From Yamagishiella unicocca (lineage: Eukaryota > Chlorophyta > Chlorophyceae > Chlamydomonadales > Volvocaceae), in the NCBI GenBank assembly GCA_003116995.1, contig BDSL01000005.1, forward strand, positions 1,116,001-1,180,000: a stretch of 64,000 nt of DNA, given 5' to 3'. Below the pieces are notes generated by a model, which was not told the origin of the DNA, did not search any database, and saw nothing but the letters and a program-made list of their open reading frames with translations. Positions 36,360-47,600 of this stretch are shown here, piece by piece (position 1 is the stretch's first letter; every line of letters begins with the position of its first letter). The position numbers and the translations under genes were made by a program.

Positions 36360-37540
36360 CGCGAATATAACTCACGGATAGCCGCTGCTTGCAGAGGCAT
36401 TGCTAACTGGCGCCGTCCGGTCGTCGCCGCAGCAGGCCTGCATTGAAGCCATGCGCTGCCAGTCGAGCTCAGCAGCCGCGCTGCGAATGATCTGCAACGC
36501 TGAGACTGCATAATTGCTGCTGTTTTGGATGTGCCCTCACGCCGAATCGCTCCTCGCGAGGAACTCGCCGGGCAACGCCCAAGCACACCGCTATGCATTT
36601 CGCGATAGGCTATTTGGGTCAGTCGGATTGGCCCTTATGATCGAGTTGACATAACCTTTGCAGCTGTGGATGCAAAGTTGTGGTCAGTATATCGCGATTT
36701 AGCGGTGCTGTCAGCAATGTCACAGGGCACCCGGCGGGCCACAACCTGTCACCCACACACTACCCGTCTATTGAGCAAATAGTTCATCCCACGCCCATTT
36801 GCGCTTTGGATCTAGGCTGCCGTACGACTGCAAGCTGTCCGCTAGCCGTCGCGAGTGCTAGGCTGCTCGTAGCCTTTAGCATCTTAAGACCATGCCGCAG
36901 CACCAATTTAGCAAACGTCCCTCCATCACGTCTATTGCTCTCGTAACCCTCGTTTGGTGTAATTGGGCACGCAACCAATGGGAACGGGGCAACATGCGGG
37001 GTACCAGTCGTCGGCTTTTGGCCTTCACCCTCTGCTGCATATTTCTTGCCGTGCCTTGCCGTTTGCCATGAGAATCCACAAGGGCCCTCACCCGACCTGC
37101 AGCAATGACCTAATAATAACACCGCCAATATGCACTACCCTGTACTGCCTGGAGCAGAGGGAGAGCTCAACGAAACAAACCTGGGGGGTGCCGACCTGTG
37201 CCGAGAAGGACCTGGAGGCGGGCACGCGCCACACGGACACGACATGTGTGGACACTTGCGCGGCTATGCTGCATCAGTGGCCTGTGTGGTAGCGACGTTT
37301 GAGTCTTGCTAAGTGTAAGGTAAGAATTGCAGTGCATGTAGCGAGCCACGGCACGGAAGCGGCATGGGTTAGCGTATCAGGGCGTGCTATTGGTACCGGT
37401 AGTATGTCCATTAGGGTCCATTTCAGGCCATCTATGTGGGTCGGGCATAAGATAACGTCACATACAGTGCGCTGCCGAGGTTGTTCGAGGGCGCAACCCT
37501 ATGGGTATGAGGCCAGCACGAGTCTTCCCTCTCCAAAATT
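36360..37540. other. Intergenic, ValRS promoter side
   Basis: 1.2 kb between the ValRS start (minus) and the 3' end of the LINE. It should hold the ValRS promoter and 5' UTR. No gene, RNA or repeat can be supported. Confidence 0.5.
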
Positions 37541-39146
37541 CTTACGATTACGATTACGATTTATTACATGTCGTACTGGCTCGCGCCAGTAGCATGCGTC
37601 CCCCCATAACGGACATCCGTCAAAGGGCGCACTTCAAGAACTAATACTAGAAAATCGGGATTATTCCCTTAATGACTCTGTCCGCGCCCTCTGTATCTGA
37701 GCCAAAAGGTTGCCTAGTTTCACCTGATCCCACGTAGTCATCACCACTTGCATATCCTGTCCAGTAGGAAAATCTACAGCTCGTCTGAGGGGCTCATACA
37801 CGGGACACTCCATAAGAACATGAAACTCGTCTTCTACCATATCCCCACGGCACACTCGGCACGTTCTCTCAACACGTGGCTTACGCGGCCGACGTGCAAA
37901 ACGACTTACGTCGAGATCCCAACAGCCGAGACGAAAACGCATCAGCGCCGTGTGATGCTTCCGAGGCATACACGCGCGAAGGTGATCGAGCTTCTTTGTA
38001 TGCGCATCGGGGGCATATGCAACGCCCATCCAATTCGAGTAGCGACACATTGTTACGCCCGGCTTCCCGCGATCACTGTCTCCTGCTGCAAATTCGGGAA
38101 AAACCCGCGGATCCATATCAATATCGCTCGAGTTCCAATCGAGCAGCAAACGCCGCCTGAACTCCTCTAGCACCTTGTCAAACGGGATTTCCAACGCGGC
38201 TATTGCCTTGGCTTTGTCCACATTACTCAACGTTGCGCTCACATGTTGGCGATAGTCGTACCCAAGTGCTCCAAGAATCCGCAGCACCTTACCAGCCCAG
38301 AAATATTCATGCTCGCTTGACGAGCGATCCGATTCCAACCATGCAAAAATATCCTCCTCTAAGACTGCCTGTGCGAGCGTCGAGGGCTGCTTACTCAGGC
38401 GCTTCCAAAAACCAAACACTTGCTGTGCCCAAAAGTGATGCAAAGGCAGTTGAGAGGACTCTGCGAAGAGTTGCCTGTTCGGAGGCAAACTAGCGCCAAC
38501 TACCCTGCGCAAAAAGATCTTCTGTACCTCGACCATTGGATCCGCCAGAGCTCTTTCAAATACACCTGCCGCACGACCTGTGCTTCGAACCCATTTTCCC
38601 CATCTGCCAAGCAGCGCCGCATTCTCCCCCGTCGCTCCTGACCCTCCCCGCTGGTTCCATCTTTGCCACTCCCTAACCCGCTGTCTACCCTTAGTTCCTA
38701 AAACTTCCCAAATAGCGTCTGGTCCCCATACCTCCGCTCCGTACGATAATAAAGGCCTTATTTGGGCGTCAAAACAGCGTAGCATAAGATCGGGTGCCCA
38801 TACGCGATTTAATTCTAACTTACGCATTAAAGCAAAAACTCCCCTGCGACCCACATCGCATAGCTCCATTCGGCACGAGTCGAACGAAAAACCTGATCCA
38901 TATCGCAGTCCAAGATATTTTGCGCGCTCTTTGACTGGTACCGTCTGGCCCGCAAATTCTGTAGTACGCCGTAGTACAGGAGTTGGATTCCATGACTTGC
39001 AAGACCTCCACGGCACGATCGGACATAACACATAAGCAAGAGCTTGCTGTAACATCCGCTTGCGACTTGGTCACACGGTACAAATTTAGGCAGCCCCTGC
39101 CGGTTCGTAGAGCTCGATCATCCTTCAGCGAGCCGTAAATACACAT
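37541..39146 (-). mobile_element. LINE (non-LTR retrotransposon), 5'-truncated
   Basis: The minus strand carries the C-terminal part of a LINE ORF2 and, about 100 bp past the stop, a TGTAA followed by three AATCGT units (37541-37562). That is the kind of short-repeat 3' tail seen with target-primed reverse transcription. Endonuclease and the reverse-transcriptase active site are absent, so the copy was 5'-truncated on insertion. The exact truncation point, between about 39055 and 39300, is not certain because the frame breaks up there. Confidence 0.75.
37661..39055 (-). pseudogene. LINE ORF2 C-terminal fragment
   Basis: 464 codons are open from an ATG at 39055. The motifs are those found downstream of a LINE reverse transcriptase: VKERAKYLGLRYGSGFSFDS (thumb region) and IRPLLSYGAEVWGPDA, then a long region ending in a CX2CX9HX4C zinc knuckle (CRVCRGDMVEDEFHVLMEC). 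The catalytic YxDD segment is missing, so the fragment cannot encode an active enzyme. Upstream of 39055 the matching sequence appears to continue in another frame for a short distance (around VTASSCLCVMSDRAVEV), suggesting a frameshift near the truncation point. Confidence 0.75.
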
Positions 39147-39363
39147 CTCCTTCTGAGATGTTCAAGTAAAGCGCGGACCGCTCCTAACGACTAGAGGACA
39201 ATTATATCGAAAAGAACGCGCACATCTGTCACATCATGGTTCTAGTCGAGATGTCATCGCCAACTAGATGATCGGTCCCCACCCTTACGAGTTGAGGTCA
39301 CAATACAAAGCAGTGGCATGACAGATCTGTACTCATAGTAATATATCAAGCGACTAAAAGGCG
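39147..39363. promoter_or_regulatory. Short space between LINE and APE2 start
   Basis: About 217 bp, AT-richer than its surroundings, lie directly upstream of the AP endonuclease 2 ATG. If the LINE inserted after the gene was formed, the ancestral promoter may extend into or beyond the element. No defined box was seen. Confidence 0.4.
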
Positions 39364-42300
39364 ATGGAGGCTTCGAATAAGGCCGAGTGCCTGACAGCTG
39401 CGCAGGACAGGACCCGTGTCAGCGGCGGCGATACCCTCAACATCATGACCTGGAACATCAACTGCTTGGTAGGCAACAGCACAGAGGGGCCGGGGCGCCG
39501 CTTAACGTGTGACGCGGGTAGCTGCATGGGCTCGGCTACGGTTTCTGCGGCTAGAAGACCAAGCCCCCCAGAATCCCTCCATCGATGGGAAACAGGCCCC
39601 CCCCCAGGACTCCCCACTCCCTAGGCTCCTTGCGGCTCTGTGGAAGGCAACGCTCTCTCTTGCGAGGCCAATAGCTCCCGCTTGGCGCCCTGGCCCCTCA
39701 TAACAGGCGCCGACGGTCCGGAACATGGAGTTACGCCACAAGAGCCTCAAGGGGTTCTTCGACCACTTCGGACTGGACATCGCTTGCTTCCAGGTGTCGG
39801 GGATTTGGCGACGGAAGAAACGTGTGACGGGGGGGCCAGCAAGGGTAGCTGCGCCCGCCCGAAGGCGCCTTCTAGTGGGGAAGTTGGAAAGGTTGCCAGC
39901 AGCAGCAGCGATATCGAGTAACGCTGTCACGGATACAGGGCATTTAGCGAGATATGCGGTGGCTCCACAGCGGTGAGAGGGGCTTGGGAGCCGGTCACAC
40001 GGCACGCTGGGCAGCAGGGGTGCTGATGACGGCACGCTAGTTGTAGCACCAGCATCGTGGCTGGCATATACCGTATATCACTAGCAAGACAGCTCGACCC
40101 GCTGTTTTGTTGTGCTACCCAAACCAACAACAAGCAGGAAGAAAGGGCGAAAAAGGGAGTTTTGTAGTACTGGCGACAACCACACGGGACTCGGCAGCGC
40201 CCTCCCATCCTGGCCGCTCGTGGCCTCATCGTCCCCGTCTTCACGCCCCGCCAGCTTGCCTCCCGAACCAAATGATGAATGCTTGGCGCCCTGCGGAACG
40301 AACTCACGCACGACGGAACCCTGTTCGCTGTGTTGGAGAAGCGTGTTGACCCCTCCTCCCACCTGGCGGGGGGGTGGTGGAGCAGGAGGTCAAGCTGCCG
40401 ACTTCCAGGATGACTAAGGAGCTGGTTTGCGTGGAGGGGTTCCAGGTGCCGCAGGGACGGAGGCAGGGAGGGAGGGAGGGAGGTTGAGGAAAGCCGTTAG
40501 ACGGGAGGGAGGGAGGGGGCGAGGTAGAGGGGGAGAGAGGGCAGATGGGAAATCCGGCACGGAGGGAGGCAGGGAGGGAGGGTTCCCCCGGGGACGCGAG
40601 TCCGAAGTGGGCACTGGGGATCAGCGCTGTGAGCGACTTCCCCTGAGAGCTAGCGCTGCTTTCAGACAAGCACCCTCCTTGCTTTCTTGCGCCAAGCGGG
40701 CTGCTCATCAAGGCGACTTGGGATTTGAACCGACGTCAAACCCTGCCTCCCTGCCTGCCTGTCCACTCCCCTGCCTCCCTGCCTGCCCACTCCCCTGCCT
40801 CCCTGCCTGCCCACTCCCCTTCCTCCCTGCCTGCCCACTCCCCCGCACACCGGGCGCAGTCCTTCTGGGCGACCTCGACCAGCAAGCCGGGTTACAGCGG
40901 TGAGCCAGATGGCGGGGTGCGGGGTGATCCTGCCCACATTCACTACCGGGCCCTAACCTCCTCGCAGCCCCGGAGCTGCCCCTGCATGATCTCTCGGCCC
41001 CATACCCCTGTTTCGTGTCCCTCCTCATCGAATGTCCTTTCCTCATATGCTGTGGCTGCGGACAGGCGTTACCACCTGGTGCCGCTGCGAGAAGGCGGCC
41101 CCTGTCGGTGCGGCCGCGGACTGCCTGGGCGGCGACGAGCAGCCGGAGCTGGACACCGAAGGCAGGTGAGAGGGAGCGGCTCGAGTGGCCTGCTGCCCCG
41201 GGGTCCCACACGCCGGCAGACCAAGGCTGTCCTCCATAGGGCCCCGCACGCAGCACCTCCGCCAGGACTGTCCCCCATAGGGCTCCGCACGCAGCACCTC
41301 CGCCAGGACTGTCCTCCATAGGGCCCCGCACGCAGCACCTCCGCCAGGACGGCGTCCTTATCCGTGCATACGGTCTACGCTCGCTCACCTCCCCTACACG
41401 GCTCGTCTTCCTTCCGCGCAACAGGGTGGTGCTCACCGACCACGGCGCCTTCGTGCTGATCAACGTCTACGTGCCCAACGCCGGCGACCGGCCGGAGCGG
41501 GCCAGGCTGCCGTACAAACTGGCGTTCCTGCGAGCACTGAGGGCCAAGATGGACGAGCTGACGGCGCTGGGCCGCCTGGTGGGTCACGTGGGACCCAGGC
41601 GTGTCTGTCACACGAGATATGAGACACGAACGGACTAATGTTCGTTCTATTAGGAAATCGGTTTTCCAACTGGGGTTGGGCCTCGCCTGGCCTAGTGCGC
41701 ATTGGTCGGAAGCCGCGGGGTGGCGTGGGGCAATCGACGGTTTTAGGGTTTTCGGATTGGGGAGAGATGAAAGATCCGAAGCAGGGGGGCCGGTGTGATC
41801 CCATGCTGATTGAGCTGCCAACCAAGCGCCTGCTCTCCCACAACTGTTGTGTTGCCAGGTGATCGCGGTTGGAGACTTCAATGTCGCCGCTGAGGCTCGC
41901 GACGTGCACGCCTCCCTGGACTTTGGCACCATGTACGACATCGAGGAGCTGGCGGAGCTGCGGGGCCTGCTAGCCGCCTACCCCGACGTGTGGCGCCGGC
42001 TTCACCCCCTCGAGGACAGCGCTTACACCGTGTGGGAGGAGCGCACCAGCGCACGAGCGTTCAACGTGGTGGGCGCGCCTGGGGGAATCGTACGACAATC
42101 GTACGGCCCAGAATTTCCTGCAGTGCTGTCGGCGGCTGGAATCTGGTTGCGTCTGGGCGTCGTCTGCTGGGCCTGATCAGCCTGTCATGTTTTACTGTAG
42201 CCAGGAAGGGATTTCCAACATCCCCCAAGGAGATGTAGTCTACTGGTAGGAAACGTAGCTTAACTACTTAGCTATAACTACGTTAAGGAGTATTTAATGA

Positions 42301-44151
42301 TCCCTGATCCCCTTCGGAATACACCACGGAAGAGACCCGATGCTGACAAGCGCTTCGCTCTAGTCACCTGGTGTACGGCATCCAATGTGACCGGGTGCAC
42401 CCAACCCCCCATGCCTTCTGTCCCTCTCCACCCGCCCCCACGGTTGACCCCCGCCCTCGCCCGCCGCCCGGGGAGCTCCAGGGGCTGCGCATCGACTACG
42501 TGCTCGTCAGCCCGGGCCTTCTGCCGTACGTTGAGTCATGTGAGATCCTCACCGCCGCAGAGCTCCCTCCCAAATGGTCCGACCACGCCGCGATACGCCT
42601 GGGCCTGCGGGTGCGGAGAGATCCTCCGTTCGAGCCCGGGTCGCGGCAGCAGGAGCAACCGGAGCAGCAGCAGACAGTGAGGGGCCAATTTCGGGTACGG
42701 AGTACCGTATGCAACCTAACTCGCAAAGGGTATACCTGTCACACTAGGACTGAGTACTATCAACACGATAGTCTTCCGACCACGCGTTTAAAAGGTACTG
42801 ATACTAGGGTTTAGGGCAAACAAGTAACTCGAAGCAATTAGCGGAAGACTGGTAGCCGATGTGAAAGACTTGGTGTGACCGGTGAGGCTCGCGCTTCAAC
42901 TCGTAGACTCCATCACATCCATTCGTGCCCGCTGCTGCCTTGTCCCACCAGCAGACAACGGAAGCTGCTGGCCCTTGCGGCGCCTCGGACAGCGCCAATG
43001 AGCCCGACGCGCCCGACGCGGCCGCTGCAGCCGTCCCGCCGATGAGGCTGCAGCTGCCGGCGCCACCAGCCGCTCCGTGTGGCTTGTGGCAGGTCACCGA
43101 GTCGCGCTTCGTTGACAGGAACCAAAAGTCGATCCGGGACCTCTTTGGGCGCCGACCCATGAACACCGCCCGCTCAGCTGTAGCAGCAGCAGCGACAGCA
43201 GCACCGGCTCCAACTGAAGCAGCAGCGCCAGTAGCAGCGCCGGTAGCCGTGCCAACGGCAGCAGTTGCACCAAAGGAATCCGTCGTCGCGGCTGCTCATG
43301 CTGATGCACCTTCCGCTCGCAACGGCGGGGGTGCAGGTGGCAGCGGTAGGAAGCGTGTGGCGGCGTGTGACGAAGTGGAGCCGTCTCGGCCGCCGCCAGC
43401 CTTCCGGCCGAAACCTGCTGCTACCGGCTCGCATCATCAGGCGACAGGAGGCGAGGTGGGCTGTGCTGACATGCGCGCAGGTGATGGTGCGCTGTGCGAG
43501 CACAGCGGTACCGCAGGCAAGGCCGCCACCGCCACATCGGATGAGCACCGGAGCAGGCTAGGTCTGCTTTCGGAACGGTCGGAAGAGGAGGCTGCAGGAG
43601 CCGGTGTGGAGGCTTGTGGGTTGGAGGAGGAGGGGCGGTTGGAGGGCGGCAGGGATGGGGACGCGGCAGGCCAGGGCGTCAGGCCGCGCAGGGAGGACGT
43701 GGCGACTGGGGGACAGCGCACAGGAGAGGCGGCGGTGGAGGCCTCTGCAGGCACGGCTGCGGGGGCGGAAGGGATGGTGGGAAGGGAGGCGGCAGCCGCG
43801 GGCAGCAGTGATGGGCGGCAGCTAGCGGTGGAGCAGGGCGGCTCTCAGGGTGGAGAGGAGGGCGACCGGCTGTGCGCTGAAGAGGCGGGGATGGGGAGGG
43901 CGGCGGGGCTGGGGACTGAGGCTGAGACCAGCGGCAGAGAAGCGGCGAGCCTGACACCGGGTGGCAGGCGAGGAGTCGCCGCAGGGAGACGGAGAGGGCG
44001 AGGAGCGAGTTCGCCGGTCGGCACCGATAAGGGGGCGGCGGGCGCCAAGGGGGCGGCGGGCGCCAAGACGGGAGGGAAGACTAGTGTGCAACCAGCATCA
44101 GCTGGGAGCAAGCAGCGGAGCATTCAGGCTTTTTTCAAGGCCAAGTCGTGA
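39364..44151 (+). CDS. APE2: AP endonuclease 2 with two PIP boxes
   Basis: Nine exons, all in phase: 39364-39468, 39707-39793, 40386-40445, 40860-40899, 41066-41165, 41425-41578, 41859-42068, 42482-42676 and 42952-44151; 716 residues. The exonuclease III-type fold is complete: LNIMTWNINCL, DIACFQEVK (the metal-binding Glu), SFWATSTSKPGYSG, the catalytic-domain strand FVLINVYVPNAG, VIAVGDFNVA, GLRIDYVLVSP and the terminal KWSDHAAIRLGL (Asp-His pair). The enzyme cuts DNA at abasic sites and trims 3' ends during base-excision repair. The last exon is low-complexity, with two PCNA-binding motifs: NQKSIRDLFGRR shortly after its start and KQRSIQAFFKAKS at the very C-terminus. The zf-GRF domain usual at the C-terminus of APE2 is not visible. 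The gene ends 466 bp before MCM10 on the same strand. Confidence 0.92.
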
Positions 44152-44617
44152 AGCTATCTAGGCGGCTGCGGTTCAAGTTATCGAGCTGGGTTTCTGTTGG
44201 ATTGTGAGCAGTCAAATTGCCTGTAACAATCAAAGTGCACGATGAGTATGATGCTTGAAGCTCTTTAACGTGCAGCGTGCGCAATACTTGGCATTAACCA
44301 AGGAACGAATTACTAAATAAAAGGAGGCATGCAGATAGATGCCTGCATGGCATGCATCACATAAACATTTTGTGCGTGTACGGCGTGCACTGGATTGCAC
44401 TTTAAAATTGCGGGAAACAGCTAATTGGGAATCGCGGGAAACAGCTAATGTCACAGAATCGGACACTTGACAATGCGAAACGGGAAAAACATAGTTTAAT
44501 AACGAAATTATAAATGCGTTCTTGTGCGCCTCCTTGACAACAGCATTTGCGCAGGGTGACATTTGCGCCGCGCTCACGACTGCATCGACTGCCCTCAGCT
44601 CCCGATATTCCGCAACT
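44152..44617 (+). promoter_or_regulatory. APE2 3' UTR and MCM10 promoter region
   Basis: 466 bp of AT-rich sequence between two co-oriented genes. TGTAA at 44222-44226 is the likely poly(A) signal of APE2. The stretch AATTATAAATGC near 44505-44516, about 100 bp before the MCM10 ATG, is a possible TATA-like box. Confidence 0.5.
44222..44226 (+). terminator. TGTAA polyadenylation signal of APE2
   Basis: TGTAA, the usual volvocine poly(A) signal, lies about 70 nt after the APE2 stop. Cleavage would be expected 10-20 nt further on. Confidence 0.6.
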
Positions 44618-47600
44618 ATGGACGATGCAGACATGGACCTTCTATTAGCGCTTGCAGATGAGGCAGAGGAAGAGCCCCCGATGGCGAAGCAGCAGCCGCG
44701 ACAGCCGGCAGCAAACCTCAGCACCCTTGCTCCGTCACATCTGCCAACAACTATTGGGTCTCAATCCAAGACGGACGCGCTCGGTCAGGCGCTACTACGG
44801 TCGATACCCACGAGTAGCCTTGCTCCAGGTAGGAACTGGCACCTTTCCAGTACGGCAGACCGGGACCTCGGACTTACCTCGCCGCGTTTATGCCTGAGCG
44901 CATGACCAGTCTCGTTCCTGCCGACTCCAAGGGACCTAGCGCCTACCCGGCAGATAATAGACGGCTACGTGGACCGAATCTCAGGATTCCGGGTGGGTGA
45001 GCCTGAGCGGGTCGCGGGTGGGTTGATCCCTCGCAGGGGGAATGTAAAATTTTGGGGGCCGGCTGATCATTTCGACGGCAATATGACGTATGTGTACCCG
45101 CCTGCCACGCGTAAATCGATTCCCTGGTACTAAAGGCGACCGCACCGTCATTATGCCTTTGGGAATTGCCGATCAAACCAAGTCTCCGTACACGTGAAGA
45201 CGTCGTGTCTAGCTTGACAATACTAGGCGTTGTCAGGCATCTCAGCCAGCCCGCATGCGCGGAACGCGGAATGGCCAGCTGGCTGGCTAGCTGGCTGCCT
45301 GACGCGCGGATGTGGGAGGCCGGACGAGCCGGGCCGGTTTCGACAACCTTTCTCCCGCTCTGCCACCTCGCGCCCGTTGAGCCCGCCAGATCACCAAACC
45401 AGTGATCGGCAGCATGGTGCTCAAGGAGCGGCTCACGGACGACTGCGTGTTCTTGAGCCTGAAGGACATATCGTGAGGAGGGGAGCCGGCGGCGGGCTCG
45501 GGGTTACACGGGTCCCAAAAGGGGCTCTCAGCGGATTGAGGCATGTGCTCCGGTGACGTCAGCCCGGGCAGCATGGGGCATAACCCGCAAGGGGGTACGA
45601 CCCGCAAAGGGTACGACCCGCTGTCTCCAGTGCGAGGTTGTGGTGTGTCTTTGTCGGGGCCAGGTGCAAGGTTAGGCGTCGTCTGGGGGCAGCTGCGCTC
45701 ACTCCTCGCGTCACACAGTTGGCATGACATGAGGCCAGGCCACAGCGCGCTCACACCTACACCTCGCAGCACCGGAACAACATTACGGCACAACGGCCCG
45801 CGCACCTGGCGCACCCCAGGAGATAAACAACCGCTCAGCAAGTGCTGCGTCTCGCTAATGTGGGAAGGCGAATGAATGTTCGCGGCACTAATGCGATCGT
45901 CAGTAGTGCCGTCCTCGGTCTGCACGCACCGCGCATTGCCTTCCGTCACGCGGTTCCATTCGCGGTACGCACACACGCCGTACGCAGGCCCTCCCGGGAG
46001 CAGACGGGGCGCTGGGCGACGATGGCGGTGCTCGTCAACAAGGTGCAAGGTGCGCGTCACCCTCACCAGGGGCGTTGACGGGTCGGGCTGGCGGCCCGCG
46101 AGAGCTAGGTGCTACGGCTGTACGATTGTACGACGAGATCCGCGGGGTTCAAGGTTGCAAGGTCAAAGGAAGGACTAGTAAAAGCACGCCAGGTAGAACT
46201 AGGAGGTATGGGTAGATGAGCATTCGACGCGGGCAGTCATCGATGCGGTCGTCTGGTCGCCTTCCAGTCTCGTTTGTCGCTCATGCTGGCCTGCAGTCGC
46301 ACCAATCGCACCATACGGGGGAGGCGTGGGGCCCCTCGGAGGTGTCGTATCGTGGTCAGTTGCAAGTACTCACTCGCATACATTGGCGCGCCGACCAGAG
46401 GAATCTGAAAAGTCAGGAAGTCAGATAATCTCATACTCATGGTTGTTGATCTCCTTGGCGGGCTGCCTGACGGGCCGCCCCTGCGCTGCCCCGTGCTGCG
46501 TTGCCCAGCCACCGGCCGCGATGGCAGCAGCTACAGCCGCTGGAGCCTCAGTGATCTTGCCGGCAAGCAGGTGAGGCCGTGCTGCTACAGCCATATGGGC
46601 CTGGGGAGTGTGCTCGCTCTCCCGATTGCGTATCTCCAACGATGGGCCCACGTTAATTCCATGCTCCCCTTGCATAGCTGTCCGCTGAATCACAGGATTA
46701 CGAGCCCTGATTCTGGTCCCTCCTCCCGGCTTCCCCGCTCCCGCACCCCCGCCTTCTCCTGGCGGCCCAGGTAACCCTCTTCTTGTGGCGCAAGGCGGCA
46801 TCCGACCACTACAAGGAGCTTGAGGGCAGCGTGCTGCTGCTGTGGTCGCCACAGGTGGAGGGGATGGGGAAGTCGTGTGGAGGGTATTGCCTACTCCTTC
46901 GCCTCGCCGCGCTTTTGGTTTGGGCAGAGGTCGTGGGACTGTGTTGTTTGTTCCTGCCGTGATGCCGTAGCTCGCTTTCATGTGGGCCCGCAACCACAAT
47001 CACCCGAACCACCAACTCCTGCCTCCGTACCAACCGCATCGCCGACAGGTCCGGCGCGATGAGAATGGTGGCGGCGGCGGTGGCGGCGCCGGATTCAGCC
47101 TCCACATCGACAAGCCGGAGATGCTGCAGCGGCCGGGCGTGTCTGCGGACTTCGCCTTCTGCCGCGGGCTTCGCAAGGTGGGCGGCCCCACACCTACCCT
47201 CCAGTGTGTTTCCCTCCTCCGAGGTCCCATTACTTACGCCCCAAAGCCCGGACGCCTTGCTGCGTTTGAGGTGCCAGTCGCGCACTGCACCAACGGCTCT
47301 GGCGTCCGTTGTTCGAACGTCCAAAGTGCATTTGCCAGCATCTGAGGCGCACATCGTGTCTGGGTAAAATTCTCATTTTCCGGGTCCATGACGCGAGCGC
47401 AAGCTCCGGTGGTCGCCCTCCGCCGCCAACCCCCGACTGATTGGCTAAAGCCCGTGCGTGGGCCCCGCACCCGACCCTGGCGTTGCTGATGTTGCTGCTG
47501 CTGCCCTGTGATTTGACTGATCTGCAGGACGGTCAACGCTGCACCAACCCCGTCAACAAAAACGCATGCGAGTACTGCCCCTACCACGCGCAGGTCTGGT

